The notes: generated by a model from the sequence alone, not told the origin. A stretch of 64,000 bases of DNA from Ipomoea triloba (GCF_003576645.1 NC_044930.1:11565899-11629898), one strand, 5' to 3'. Counted from the first letter of the stretch, positions 22,642-34,890 are shown. Translations and numbers: made by a program.

Positions 22642-25197
22642 TATTTTTCTGGGAAAAGGGTCAAATAGACCCCTAAACTTTACCCCAAAAGTCAATTAGG
22701 CACCTAAACTTTTAAAAGGGTCAATTAAACCCTTTAACATATCGAATTGAGTCAATTAAGCCCAATAACTGGTAAATGACCTGTAATAACAGGTCATTTC
22801 AACTTCGGCGACATAATCCGACAGCCGGCGACATATTCCGGCGACCGGCGACGGTCGAACCGTGGCCGGTCGCCATTTCCGGCGGAAGGGCAACCAAAAG
22901 GAGACCAGAACCGTCGCCTTCTCCGGGAGAAGGAGACCAGATCCGTCGCCTTCTCCGGAGAAGGCGACGGATCTGGTCTCCTTCTCCCGGAGAAGGCGAC
23001 GGATCTGGTCTCCTTCTCCCGGAGAAGGCGACGGATCTGGTCTCCTTCTCCCGGAGAAGGCGACGGATCTGGTCTCCTTCTCCCGGAGAAGGCGACGGAT
23101 CTGGTCTCCTTCTCCCGGAGAAGGCGACGGATCTGGTCTCCTTCTCCCGGAGAAGGCGACGGATCTGGTCTCCTTCTCCCGGAGAAGGCGACGGATCTGG
23201 TCTCCTTCTCCCGGAGAAGGCGACGGATCTGGTCTCCTTCTCCCGGAGAAGGCGACGGATCTGGTCTCCTTCTCCCGGAGAAGGCGACGGATCTGGTCTC
23301 CTTCTCCCGGAGAAGGCGACGGATCTGGTCTCCTTCTCCCGGAGAAGGCGACGGATCTGGTCTCCTTCTCCCGGAGAAGGCGACGGATCTGGTCTCCTTC
23401 TCCCGGAGAAGGCGACGGATCTGGTCTCCTTCTCCCGGAGAAGGCGACGGATCTGGTCTCCTTCTCCCGGAGAAGGCGACGGATCTGGTCTCCTTCTCCC
23501 GGAGAAGGCGACGGATCTGGTCTCCTTCTCCCGGAGAAGGCGACGGATCTGGTCTCCTTCTCCCGGAGAAGGCGACGGATCTGGTCTCCTTCTCCCGGAG
23601 AAGGCGACGGATCTGGTCTCCTTCTCCCGGAGAAGGCGACGGATCTGGTCTCCTTCTCCCGGAGAAGGCGACGGATCTGGTCTCCTTCTCCCGGAGAAGG
23701 CGACGGATCTGGTCTCCTTCTCCCGGAGAAGGCGACGGATCTGGTCTCCTTCTCCCGGAGAAGGCGACGGATCTGGTCTCCTTCTCCCGGAGAAGGCGAC
23801 GGATCTGGTCTCCTTCTCCCGGAGAAGGCGACGGATCTGGTCTCCTTCTCCCGGAGAAGGCGACGGATCTGGTCTCCTTCTCCCGGAGAAGGCGACGGAT
23901 CTGGTCTCCTTCTCCCGGAGAAGGCGACGGATCTGGTCTCCTTCTCCCGGAGAAGGCGACGGATCTGGTCTCCTTCTCCCGGAGAAGGCGACGGATCTGG
24001 TCTCCTTCTCCCGGAGAAGGCGACGGATCTGGTCTCCTTCTCCCGGAGAAGGCGACGGATCTGGTCTCCTTCTCCCGGAGAAGGCGACGGATCTGGTCTC
24101 CTTCTCCCGGAGAAGGCGACGGATCTGGTCTCCTTCTCCCGGAGAAGGCGACGGATCTGGTCTCCTTCTCCCGGAGAAGGCGACGGATCTGGTCTCCTTC
24201 TCCCGGAGAAGGCGACGGATCTGGTCTCCTTCTCCCGGAGAAGGCGACGGATCTGGTCTCCTTCTCCCGGAGAAGGCGACGGATCTGGTCTCCTTCTCCC
24301 GGAGAAGGCGACGGATCTGGTCTCCTTCTCCCGGAGAAGGCGACGGATCTGGTCTCCTTCTCCCGGAGAAGGCGACGGATCTGGTCTCCTTCTCCCGGAG
24401 AAGGCGACGGATCTGGTCTCCTTCTCCCGGAGAAGGCGACGGATCTGGTCTCCTTCTCCCGGAGAAGGCGACGGATCTGGTCTCCTTCTCCCGGAGAAGG
24501 CGACGGATCTGGTCTCCTTCTCCCGGAGAAGGCGACGGATCTGGTCTCCTTCTCCCGGAGAAGGCGACGGATCTGGTCTCCTTCTCCCGGAGAAGGCGAC
24601 GGATCTGGTCTCCTTCTCCCGGAGAAGGCGACGGATCTGGTCTCCTTCTCCCGGAGAAGGCGACGGATCTGGTCTCCTTCTCCCGGAGAAGGCGACGGAT
24701 CTGGTCTCCTTCTCCCGGAGAAGGCGACGGATCTGGTCTCCTTCTCCCGGAGAAGGCGACGGATCTGGTCTCCTTCTCCCGGAGAAGGCGACGGATCTGG
24801 TCTCCTTCTCCCGGAGAAGGCGACGGATCTGGTCTCCTTCTCCCGGAGAAGGCGACGGATCTGGTCTCCTTCTCCCGGAGAAGGCGACGTTTTCTGGTCG
24901 CTTTCAACTGGAAGGCAACCTCAGGTCACCTTCTCCGGCGGGAAGGCGACCTTCCGCCGGAAATGGCGATCGGCGACGGTTCAACCGTCGCCGGTTGCCG
25001 GAATATGTTGCCGGCTGCCGGATTATGTCGCCGGAGTTGAAATAACCTGTTATTACAGGCCATTTACCGGTTATTGGGCTTAATTGACTCAATTTGATAT
25101 GTTAAAGGGTTTAATTGACCCTTTTAAAAGTTTAGGTGCCTAATTGACTTTTGGGGTAAAGTATAGGGGCCTATTTGATCCTTTTCCCTATTTTTCT
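22642..25197. mobile_element. Mutator-like foldback element carrying a 60-copy minisatellite
   Basis: Perfect 9-bp direct repeats (tatttttct at 22642-22650 and 25189-25197) flank long inverted repeats. The left arm 22651 to about 22890 is mirrored by about 24950-25188 with only scattered differences. Both begin 'gggaaaagg(g/a)tcaaatag'. The outer 140 bp are AT-rich and the inner part is GC-rich with many 'ggcgac' / 'gtcgcc' words. Between the arms lies the 32-bp tandem array. The TSD length and long TIRs point to the Mutator superfamily. There is no transposase, so it is non-autonomous. Confidence 0.9.
22957..24876 (+). repeat. 32-bp tandem array, 60 apparently identical units
   Basis: Unit starts at 22957, 22989 and every 32 bp up to 24845. 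The unit begins ggagaaggcgacgg and ends tctccttctccc. Its two ends are inverse to each other, so each unit can form a hairpin, and each unit junction is itself a palindrome (ccttctcc-c-ggagaagg). One and a half units in inverted orientation precede the array (about 22907-22956), and a decayed unit follows (24877 on). I saw no variant among the units. The unit lacks stop codons, so long artificial reading frames run through it on both strands. Confidence 0.95.
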
Positions 25198-26271
25198 TTA
25201 TTTTATTTTTCCTTCACCTCTTTCTTTCCCTTATTTTCATTTTTCAATTGTGTTGGTTTTCTTTTCATGGTTGTGACATATTAATTTTTGTCGAAGCTCT
25301 CCTTTATATTTACATTATAATTATTTTGTTAATCTTTAAAAAATGTGTAAATTCATAACTTATTCATGTCCATTGTTTAATCTTGAATGAAATTTTTTTT
25401 AAGAAGACGACGAATTCATTATTTAGTTGGAGTCATCGTGTTGACTAAGATGAAGAAGGTTCGATCTAGCGTACTTATTTAGATAAAAGATTACGTGTCT
25501 TTCGTCATCACTGTTTTGTCTCATATGAAGAAGGTTTGGTCCAATTTATAAATCTAGATGAAGTCCATCCTTTTTCTGGTGAGACGTTGGAGAATGATGA
25601 AGAAGATAGTTGTCATGCCGATCGTATTTATAAAATAAATAAATAAATAAATAAAAATTCATCTTGGACGATTATAATCTTCTATCTTTGTTAGAGGCAA
25701 CCACCATATATAGTGTCCATCTTATTGATTTTCGTCGGTTTTTGTAACAACAACAACAACAATACTTATAACAATAATAAGAATAAGAATAACAACAACA
25801 ACAATAATGATAACAATAACAACAACAACGACGATGATGATGATGACGGTGATTTGGCAAATCGGCAAGAAAAACATGAAGTAGCGTCCAACTTAGCAAT
25901 ACTTTATAATTACCTACAATAAGAGGTAAAATGGGCTCAATTACTTTTTTTTTTTCCAAGTTCAATGACCTATTTGAGACCTTTTTTTAGTTCAATGACT
26001 TAATTGCATTTGGACAAGTTCAATAGCTTATTTGATCATTATTCCATGTTTGATCCTTAAATTATAAAGTAATAGTGTACTCATCCTTTATGTTATAGGT
26101 GTTACTATTTTTAAATTCTCAAACTATCACTAAAAGTTACATTTTCAATCAATTAGTTCAAGTTACCTATTGTGTTAAAATTTATTGGTAAGCATCAAAA
26201 GGATGCAAAAACCTATAAGCTACCATTTGTCTCTGAAGTAGCAGCTTGATTGTGGAAGTACTATAAATTGT
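25198..26271. other. AT-rich region with microsatellites and a Mutator-like end fragment
   Basis: Holds an aaat repeat (25638-25660) and an aac/aat-rich compound microsatellite (25747-25850). At about 25920-26050 there are lines of 'agttcaatgacctatttgag' type that resemble the termini of the Mutator-like elements nearby, without a detectable partner end. No gene seen. Confidence 0.6.
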
Positions 26272-26468
26272 TACGCTCCGCCCGGGCTCGCGCCCAAGGT
26301 TTTGCAGCGACAGTTGCACCCTCCTACTCATCGGGTCCTAGCTCTTGCCCCGACGGCCGGGTATAGGTCGCGCGCTTAAGCGCCATCCATTTTCGAGGCT
26401 AGTTGATTCGGCAAGTGAGTTGTTACACACTCCTTAGCGGATTTCGACTTCCATGATCACCGTCCTGG
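26272..26468 (-). rRNA. Dispersed fragment of 25S ribosomal RNA gene
   Basis: Read on the minus strand this follows plant 25S rRNA: 'ggaagtcgaaatccgctaag', 'gtgtgtaacaactcac', 'ccgaatcaactagcc', 'atggatggcgcttaagcg', 'gacctatacccggccgtcgg', 'ctgcaaaaccttgggcg' and 'gagcccgggcggagcg', in the native order. It is about 197 bp of a 3.4-kb gene and differs at several sites, mostly C-to-T/G-to-A, as in silenced methylated copies. It abuts a LINE ORF1 remnant exactly at 26468/26469. It is not functional rRNA. Confidence 0.9.
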
Positions 26469-27991
26469 CATGGAGTTGCCTACAATGGGCACGTCGGTGT
26501 GCTATGCATTGGCCGAAATGGGGACGGAGTTGCCTACCACTATGTGTTCAGATTCAGTTGCTGCTCTCTTTGGGGCTCCTCCCCTACTACCTATACCTCT
26601 AAAGGCTCCACGTTCTGCCAGAATGGATTGTCTTTCTATAGCATTCTGAGAGTTAGGTCTCTGACCTTCCATATTCTAGATGTTCTGGTTGGTTTGAATC
26701 CTTAGAAGTGTTTTTCATTATTATTATCTGTTGCATTGGTGGCCCTACCATCATATGGGCCTTCATCTTCGTTACCATTCAGACTATCCAAAATAGCAAA
26801 CCGGGAATTTAACTCCAGGCCTCCCGAAACTGCATTTGTGGGCGAGGCTTGACTACGACCAGTATTTGGAGGCCCAAAGTTTCAATTTCCTCCCCTTCGT
26901 TGGCCTCTTCTTTCCTTCCTTGCAACCAGCATCCATGCGCCAAAGTTTTCCTTGAAGTCTCGAACTGGTGTGCTAACTTGATGAGCTACCGGTTGTTTGT
27001 CCTTTAATTGAATGTTGCCATTTTGGGGTTGCTCTGCATTTGTCTTTCCTACATTGTCCCATTATTTTTAGCCTTATGAACCACACTGACCCTATTTGTG
27101 GCCATATTTCCCGCAATTGAAACACACCATATGGATATCTTCGTACTCTATGGGTACTACCTCACCACCTAGCATAAACTTCGAAAGTAGAGGTTTGGTT
27201 AAATCCACCTCCACACAAACTCTGGCAAATTTACCTATTGATACCAAACTCGTGGTGGTATCCACCTTGACTGGTCAACCTATACTCCTCCCTATTTTCT
27301 TTAGAAATTTATCTTTGAAATATTCAATAGGGAAAGCAGGGAACCTTACCCAAACCATAAGCTTATCAATTCTGTTCTTTTGGGGGAAGAAGTTTAGCTC
27401 CCATTCTTGAACAGTCAAATAATGCCCCAAGATAATCCAAGGGCCATCATATTTTGCGTATTCATAGTCGCGAAAGGCATCAAATCTTGCCAAGAAATAG
27501 TCTTGATCCATAGCAATGAGGTCAAAATTAGCCGCTGGCTTCCACATCTTTTGGAGCCTTTGCAAGAAGTATGAATAACTGACCTTACGTCCAAGAACTT
27601 TGATGATAAGGGTTCGCCGCCATGGGCGTCGTAGCCGTTCCTTCTCCTCCTTAGTCATCGGAATCACTGGGCAATTAGGGTTCATCCTGACTTCATCCAT
27701 CGTTTTCTCATCTGATACCAACTCTTCTTCGACTGGTTCTCCGGTCTCCTTTCTGCCCCAGGCGTTATTAGGAGTTTCTACTGAGGTTTGCCATTGTGTA
27801 GAGTCTGGTGATTTTAGACCGACTAACAAAGGGGTTTCTTGGACTATCCCGTCAATTGGGGATGCCATGGGTTCCTCCATTGAATCTTGACCTCTTTTCG
27901 TGCTTCGTTGCAGCAGGTCTTCGCCCTCCGGCGACCGAGCAATCACCGTCGGAGAGCCCATTTCAGATAGAGATTTTGTGACTATCTCCAT
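26469..27991 (-). pseudogene. LINE ORF1 (DUF4283, zinc knuckle) remnant
   Basis: The start is probably the ATG at 27989-27991 (MEIVTKSLSEMGSP). The frame is open to 27275 with DUF4283 features (RRTLIIKVLGRKVSYSYFLQ, YDGPWIILGHYLTVQEW, VWVRFPAFPIEYF). It then breaks; further on the minus strand a CCHC knuckle is readable with a stop inside it (VCFNCGKYGHK-stop-GQC, about 27090-27140). The C-terminal GAPKRAATESEHIVVGNS is at about 26520-26580. ORF2 is absent: the sequence runs straight into 25S rRNA. A LINE that keeps its 5' end and lacks its 3' end is unusual. Confidence 0.8.
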
Positions 27992-28009
27992 TAGACAGAA
28001 GGTAATCAC

Positions 28010-28472
28010 AATTATAATTTTCAGATATAGTTGATGGGAAATTATTGATCAAGAATGTTCATATGCTTATTTGACGATTTTGATTTATTTATTTATTGCA
28101 AGCTTAATACTCCGTAGACCGTAGTATTAAAGTGGATCTTATTAACCCGGCCCGGTTCCTCAAAGGAAGGACCCATTTTTCATTTTTCATCACACATAGG
28201 CCCACCTCCCTCCGAGCACACCTTCCTCCATCTTCTTCACCGAAGACAGAACTCGGATTCTGGCTCAGCTCCAACGGAGTCAGGAACCCGATTCCAACAT
28301 TGCCGGACCTCGCCGATCTCCGCTCAGAACCCTAAATACCAAACACTTTGTGATCCCAACTCGGACCGGGAGGATGCCAGCGCTACGACTCTCAATCTCA
28401 TAATCAGATCTGAATTGTATTCAAAATTTCACAATTATTAACACTTCATTGAATTTATCTTGGAGAAGGTTA
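28010..28472 (+). promoter_or_regulatory. Upstream region and 5' leader of SYP4
   Basis: Sits between the head of the LINE remnant and the SYP4 ATG; the two are divergent. 28140-28340 is CT-rich and GC-richer than its surroundings, as expected of a leader or proximal promoter. No specific TATA box is assigned. Confidence 0.4.
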
Positions 28473-31400
28473 ATGGCGACGAGGAATAGGACGATTCTGT
28501 ACAAGAAGTATAGAGATGCGTTGAAGAGCGTACGAGTTCCGACTGGATCGTCTTCATTGAGCTCCGGCGGCGGAGGCGGCGGCGGCGGCCCAGTTATAGA
28601 ATTATCCACCACTTCCTTGCTTAATACGAATCGCTCTTATGCTCCCCTCAGCACTGAAGATCCTGGAACTTCCAGGTATAGATATGTGTATTCAACTCAT
28701 CTATGCAAATGCAATGCTGCAATCATGAATTAGTTTCTAAATTAAATAAAAGTTATAATTTTGATTTACAATTATTTTTGATCAAACATGTCTTTGTTTA
28801 GTATAACTCTTTTCACTACTATATGACATTTTTCATTGTTTAAAAATTGGCAGTAAAATTGCTTGGGCTGTATGTATAAATCAGATTGTGATTAAATCAC
28901 AGTGAGGGAAAACGTGAAATTATTGTATCACGGCATTTCTGACATAAGATAGCAGAGAAAAAGTTAATTGTAATATAGGGAGAGAAATTGAAATTACTAG
29001 ATATATTATGAAAACTCAAGTAATGATGGAATTGAATTTGAAGGACACATAAGTCTGTTCTGTATGAACTGCTGATCAAAATAGGTAGTTGGAGTTTGTA
29101 GTTAATCACTTAATCCATTTCTTGAAAGCAGGTCAGAGTTGAATTTCCATTTCCATTGTTCAGAAGACTATATGATTCTTGATTTTCTTCTTGAGGAGCT
29201 TGGATGAAAAACTAGAAAATTAACTGAAATCTGTTTAGCAGCATAGAAGATTGCATGAATAACTTAGCTGCAAATTTCTCAGCTCATCAATGTTGAACTA
29301 TTGTGAACCTTGTGTAGGAATCTTGAATCTATTAGGCCTTTATAAGTTGATTTACTCTTAAAATGAAACATGCTTTCAATCTATCCTCCTTCTATTTCAT
29401 TTAAATATTTTTAACCTACAAAGGAAAACCTTCCGCAACCTTTAACCAAGAAAAGCTTTGTGTCATACTTTCTGGGATTTTCAATCATTACTATTAGCAT
29501 TATGACAATAGTACCCGGTACAACTATATATATTATACTTGGTTGTACCCGGTACTATCGACACCACTGGCAATCGGTACAAAAGATCTTATATTTCCTA
29601 AGACATTTAGATAGTATCCAAAATTCGAAACAAGGTGCATGTGAACATTTTATTTTTCCATGTTTTCCTGTTTCAGGAAATAAAAAGAATCTGCCCCATT
29701 TCATTAGGACATATAGTGTTCTGCTGTATATAACTGCTCTAACCTTCTTATCTTTAGTAGTTTCTTTCCTTAGTTGATGTATATACAAAATGGGGAAAAG
29801 TGGTCTTTTGATCTATGATTCTCTAAATTTTAATGTGTGCCATTGACAAACTATCACTGGCAAGGTTGAAGTATTGGTTGTGTAGTTTTAATAACATTAG
29901 TTACTTAATCTACTAAAAAAACTTATTGCATTATATAGATGGCAGAGCTTTCAAAGTTCAAGCCACTTAATAATTTCATTTATTTTCCTCTGTGAACTAC
30001 TTCAAAAGGTGAATGGTAATATAACCTATTGAGATTCTGCATATGAACCAATCTATATTCCAACTTGTTTAAGAGTTTGTGGAGAGCCCAGGATGAACTT
30101 CTGAAAAGTTAGCTTGTAGTGTGATACTGTAATACAAACTGAAAGGAGACTCATTTACCACTACAGTATTTCAAACCAAGAGATTCACTAACCAGTAACC
30201 ACCTAATTCCTGCTAAAGCTAAGACTAAATTAATATAGTGGATGGGGAAATTGCTTAGTATCTAATGTTTCTTCTGTTGCAGTAGTGGTCCAGTTACAGT
30301 AGGTCTACCACCTGCGTGGGTGGATGTATCTGAAGAAATAGCCGCTAATGTGCAACGGGTGAGAACAAAAATGGCTGAGCTGGCCAAGGCTCATGCAAAG
30401 GCTTTAATGCCATCATTTGGAGATGGTAAGGAAGATCAACGTCGGATTGAGAGTCTTACTCATGAAATAACTGATCTGTTGAAGACATCAGAAAAGAAGT
30501 TACAAAGACTGTCAGCAGCAGGACCTTCTGAGGATTCCAATGTTCGGAAAAATGTGCAGGTATGTTTTGATTGTTTTTAAATCTTTATTTTTTTTCCTGA
30601 ATTTTGGTTGCAACAAAAATTCAGAAATTCTAAATGTCCTGCATTTCTTTTTATCAATTTTGTAAATTAGCAATTTATCTTGTCTTGTTAAAGTTTGCCA
30701 AATCTTCTTGCAAGGTAAAACTCATATATTCACTATTCTATATCTCTTCCTATCAAATGCATCTCATGATTTCAAATAACAGTTTCATGCCACACTTTTT
30801 TTCAATTTTGTAAGGTTTTGGTTTAAAACCGTATAGTATTAAAGAGTCAGTTACTTTCTTTGCCCACTTTAATCTAAATAATTAGGTTATTAATTTGTAA
30901 GATATGAAGCTTAAAGAACAATGTTAAGTAGTTTATAAACCACCTTGTAATTAGGCATGCTCTATGGTTGTTGGCATGCTGAGGCAGATATTGCTCAATT
31001 GTAGATAACTTATCCTGAATGGCTTTGAAACCTTTTACTTGTAACCATGGACGACACCTGCCATCATTTTAAAGAAGGTAAGCAGAAGAAGCACCCTGCT
31101 ATTAGAGACTTCTGGTGCCGCTGCTGGAACAGAATATATTATTTTGGAAGTTACTAGCTAATTTTCTTAGGCTATTAGGGGGTCTCTACTTTTTATTAAA
31201 CCAAAAAGATCAATTTCACTAATGGAAACTGTTGGTAGCATAAGTTCTTCTGGTGTGTACTTTCTCATTGCATGTTCTTTCTTGTTATTCTAAACATTTT
31301 AAAACTTCACCCATTTTAAGTGCGGCTCTCAAAAGTTGTGTTGCCTGTCTCATACACAGAGAGACCACACAAATAGGCTTGTGTGCTTATTTTATTACCA

Positions 31401-32699
31401 ATGATTTACCATTTGTATATTTCCTTACATTCTGTGTACTCTATGACAGCGCTCTCTCGCGACTGATCTTCAGAACCTTTCAATGGAACTTCGCAAAAAA
31501 CAGTCTACTTATTTGAAACAACTGCGTCAACAAAAAGAGGTGAATGTTTTAGAGATGGTAAATAGTTCATTTAGAGTTTGGATTGGGGTGATTTGGCATA
31601 CCCTATATAAAGGCTGGAATTGCTTCATCAAGATTACCAACGTTCTCTCTCAAGGCTAGCTTGACTTGCATATGATATCTTATCTAGTTATATTTCTGAT
31701 CTCTCTTTTCTTAGTCTTTTATATAATCCAGAAATATATGCTCACAAGCTTTACCTAACTCATTGCCATTTTGTGTAGGCTCCAGATGGTGTTGACTTGG
31801 AAATGAATTTAAATGAAAGCCAGTCTACTAGGGAGAATGATGATTTGGATGACTTCGTATGTATATCTATTTATGATGTCTTTTTAATCAAGTCTCTTTC
31901 TAATTTATGTAAGCCTTTTATCTAAAGCTCACTTGCCCATATACTGGGGCAAATTTTTACTAATGATGGTGACTACATTCTACCAAAATCTTAATTTACT
32001 TTTTGCAAATAATGTCATAGGGATTTAATGAGCACCAAATGTCGAAATTAAAGAAAAGTGAGGCATTCACAGCAGAGAGGGAGAGAGAAATAGAGCAGGT
32101 AATCTATGAAGTTTCTGGTGTCTCTTGCTAGACTGTTTTTACTTTAAGTTCTATATTTCTTTGTTGTATGTACCTGAAAAAACATATATACTTCTTTGAT
32201 ATGGTAGGTTGTAGAATCAGTCAATGAACTTGCCCAAATTATGAAGGACTTGTCAGTTCTGGTAATTGACCAGGTTAGTAAAAAATAGTTACAGATGTAT
32301 TGTATTTGTCATATTCAGTAAAAGCTTCTGAACCTTTAAGGTGACATTAAATGAACATTTTTCTTTGATCAGGGTACCATTGTGGATAGGATAGACCATA
32401 ATATTCAAAATGTTGCGGCAACGGTTGAGGAGGGCCTCAAACAATTGCAAAAGGTCCTCTCCTTTCCCTTCCTCATTGAAGCATACAAATTTGTGCATGC
32501 AGAATATATTATTGAAACACTTTATTTATTTATTTATTTATTTTTTTTCTCATCTTTGTTAAATGTTGTGTTCGGGTTAATTTGAGTGCAGGCAGAAAGA
32601 ACCCAGAAGCAAGGCGGGATGGTCATGTGTGCCACAGTGCTTATCATCATGTGCTTTGTAATGCTAGTCCTTTTAATTCTGAAGACAATACTTTTCTAA
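28473..32699 (+). CDS. SYP4: SYP4-type syntaxin (Qa-SNARE of the trans-Golgi network)
   Basis: Eight exons: 28473-28675, 30283-30559, 31450-31539, 31779-31856, 32021-32098, 32208-32273, 32373-32453 and 32592-32699, giving 326 aa, the family size. It starts MATRNRTILYKKYRDALKSV, followed by a poly-Gly loop (about 31-40) and LPPAWVDVSEEIAANVQRV with the Habc helices. The SNARE motif is at about 235-295 (VNELAQIMKDLSVLVIDQG, with Q264 as the probable ionic-layer Gln region), and the C-terminal membrane anchor at about 302-324. SYP41/42/43 act at the TGN with VTI12 and SYP61, regulated by VPS45, in vacuolar and secretory traffic. All junctions are GT-AG and in phase; the exon 7 donor (aag|gtcctc) is weak. 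The first intron (1.6 kb) is the longest. The gene looks functional. Confidence 0.96.
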
Positions 32700-33160
32700 T
32701 CCGTGAAATTGGTCCTATACATTCTTACCTTCCCTTGCATCCTGTATGCGCCAGAGGACTACCAACTTACCGAGGCCAATGGAAGAACTTGGAATTCTGA
32801 ACTGCTGCTTTAAAATTTATTCCTTATGCTGTCTAGATCTTCTCTCTCTCTTGTTTTTTGTTGTTACTGGGGAAGGTTTTGTGTAATTGAGCAAATTAAT
32901 ACAGCTCAAGGGACCTTTGTATAGAGCATTTAACTGTAATTTGTCGATGATTTGTTTTTTTGGAGGAAGGCATAATATCGATTCTTTTTATCTTGGAGAA
33001 TTTTGTAGCTCTGTGCGCATGCTTTATATTCACTTGTTCATCACATTCTTATCCTTCAATTCAAACTTACTTTACTGGTAGTGTAGGCTGTAGCGACACA
33101 CAATAAGGTCTCTTTGCTTCTTTTGTGGATTTGCAGTTGTATTCCTTGTGATTGCAGGCC
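32700..33160 (+). other. 3' UTR region of SYP4
   Basis: Follows the stop at 32699; T-rich, without ORFs of interest. The exact poly(A) site is not defined. Confidence 0.5.
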
Positions 33161-33194
33161 TTTAGTCTTTTTTGACTTGAATAGGTTTTAGTTT

Positions 33195-33655
33195 CATTTA
33201 GGCTATTAGATTTTTTAAAAGTAAATAGGCGTCCTTCAACTATAGGCCAAAGTGTAATTAGTTTTCTAAACTTAGAAAAGTTTCAATTAATCATTTTAAC
33301 TTCTCATTTTTATGCAATTAAGTTAATTAATGTTACCTCTAAGTAATTGGTAATTTTTTTATTACATTAAAATTTAAAAAATAGTAGAATAATTAAATTT
33401 ATAATTAAAAAAAAAAGAAAAAAAAAAGCCTCCACAGTGACGACGGCTTCCCTGTCCAACCGGACGAAGAAGCCTGTCATGGCTTCTCCGTCTTTCCTGG
33501 CTTAATTTACCTACAAAATAAGCTAATTGCACAAATTTAAGAAGTTATTGGCTAAATAAATGTGAAGAAATGAAATGTCTAATTGAATTTTTCTTGGGTT
33601 TGAAGACTAATTGCATTTTGTCCTATAATTGAAGGGTCTATTTGACCTTATCCTA
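33195..33655. mobile_element. Degenerate Mutator-like inverted-repeat element
   Basis: The left part 'aaataggcgtccttcaactataggccaaa' and the inverse of the right part ('tttgtcctataattgaagggtctattt') match over about 45 bp with several differences. Both resemble the 'gggtcaaatag(a/g)cccc' ends of the elements at 22651 and 61373-61795. The core has a GC-rich 'gacgaagaagcc' stretch. No target duplication was found, so it is old or truncated. Confidence 0.5.
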
Positions 33656-33738
33656 AGTAAATACTCTAGCACCTAGTGATAGTCATCTCATTGTATGACA
33701 AAGGAAGAATCTAGTAAGGATAAAGACCTCTCCAATTA

Positions 33739-33974
33739 TAAGAGCATCCATATCAGTTGGAAACTTTACACGCCAGTTGGGCGCCTACGTCTTCAACACG
33801 TGATATCCAAGCTGATCCTTTGCCTTTCTTTCTCAATCTGTGGGTCCCATAAAAAATTGGTTCTTACAAGAAAAAAATCTCCAAAAAACCCCACCCCACA
33901 TCAACAAAAAATCACTCCATTTTTTTGGCACTATTCCAAAAACCTCCAAAAATGCATTGTTATGGATGCTCTAA
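33739..33974. mobile_element. Tourist-like MITE (GAGCATCC ends)
   Basis: Ends 'gagcatcca' (from 33742) and inverse 'tggatgctc' (to 33971), flanked by TAA on both sides. About 230 bp and non-coding. The 3-bp TAA duplication fits PIF/Harbinger-type MITEs. Confidence 0.7.
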
Positions 33975-34890
33975 CCACTACCCTTTCAAATGCACCATGT
34001 ATGAAAACCATTGCTCTCTTCTCAATGTACGAAATCAGAATTTCATCAAAGTCTTTATGCACATTTATATAATTATACCCAAATATTGCACAAAACAACA
34101 CCTTATTGCAAGTTGGAGGTTTTTCTTTATAAAGCAGTTGGAGGTTTTTTTAGTGTCTCAGATTTTTAGAATATCATTTCTCCACCTTACTTTCAATGCC
34201 AACTCTTTTCCATTGTATAGTATTGATATTGAATTGAAAAAGTCCATAGGATAGTTATTGTTGTTGTTTTTTTTTTTTTAATAAAAAATCTTCTCATAAT
34301 GTTGGATTGAAAAATTCTACCATGAGGTCTACATTAGCCTGTTATTAACATTAAACATTTTCATACCATGTCTTAACAACTTAACCGGTTATATGAGAAC
34401 AATAGTTTTAGGAATAATTTTTATATTGATCAATCCAATTTACAAAGTACAAGAAGAGATGATGAATGACATAGGGAGAGGAGAAAGAATTCTAGTGTGA
34501 CTAGAATACAAGTTAAAAATATAATGAATAAACGTCATTAACGTATCAACCTGTTAACAACCCGAGACAATAAACCTCGGGCACTAATTGATGGCAAAAT
34601 TCAATGAAGCATATAATCAGGGATTGACTAATTATGTAAATTCTCGCTTATTTTATGGAGCATGTAATTAGGGATTGACTATTTATGTAATCACTATTGA
34701 TCGTCATACCTTATTTTACATATGGTAATAGATTATAAATAGTGACTATCTCTTAAAAGAGATGGCATCTAGTGTTATCGGAACAATAACTCGTAACTGT
34801 GGGCAAGAATTTATTCTTGCTGAAGAGATATTCTTAGAATTCTCTTGTTTTCTTTCCTTTGTGTTTTACTTCATAACTCGTAACTGTGGC
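33975..34890. other. AT-rich intergenic DNA
   Basis: No gene seen. A word 'ttttacatatggtaatagattataa' at about 34714 recurs at about 39209, just outside the gypsy-type element, hinting at an older duplicated or nested structure. Confidence 0.45.

Noticed and set aside
22776..25045. Reading frames of 702-754 codons through the tandem array
   Set aside because: They arise only because the 32-bp unit lacks stops; the start codons lie in terminal inverted repeats, and both strands are equally open.
25713..25965. Asn-rich and Cys/Tyr-rich frames
   Set aside because: They come from the aac/aat microsatellite on each strand.
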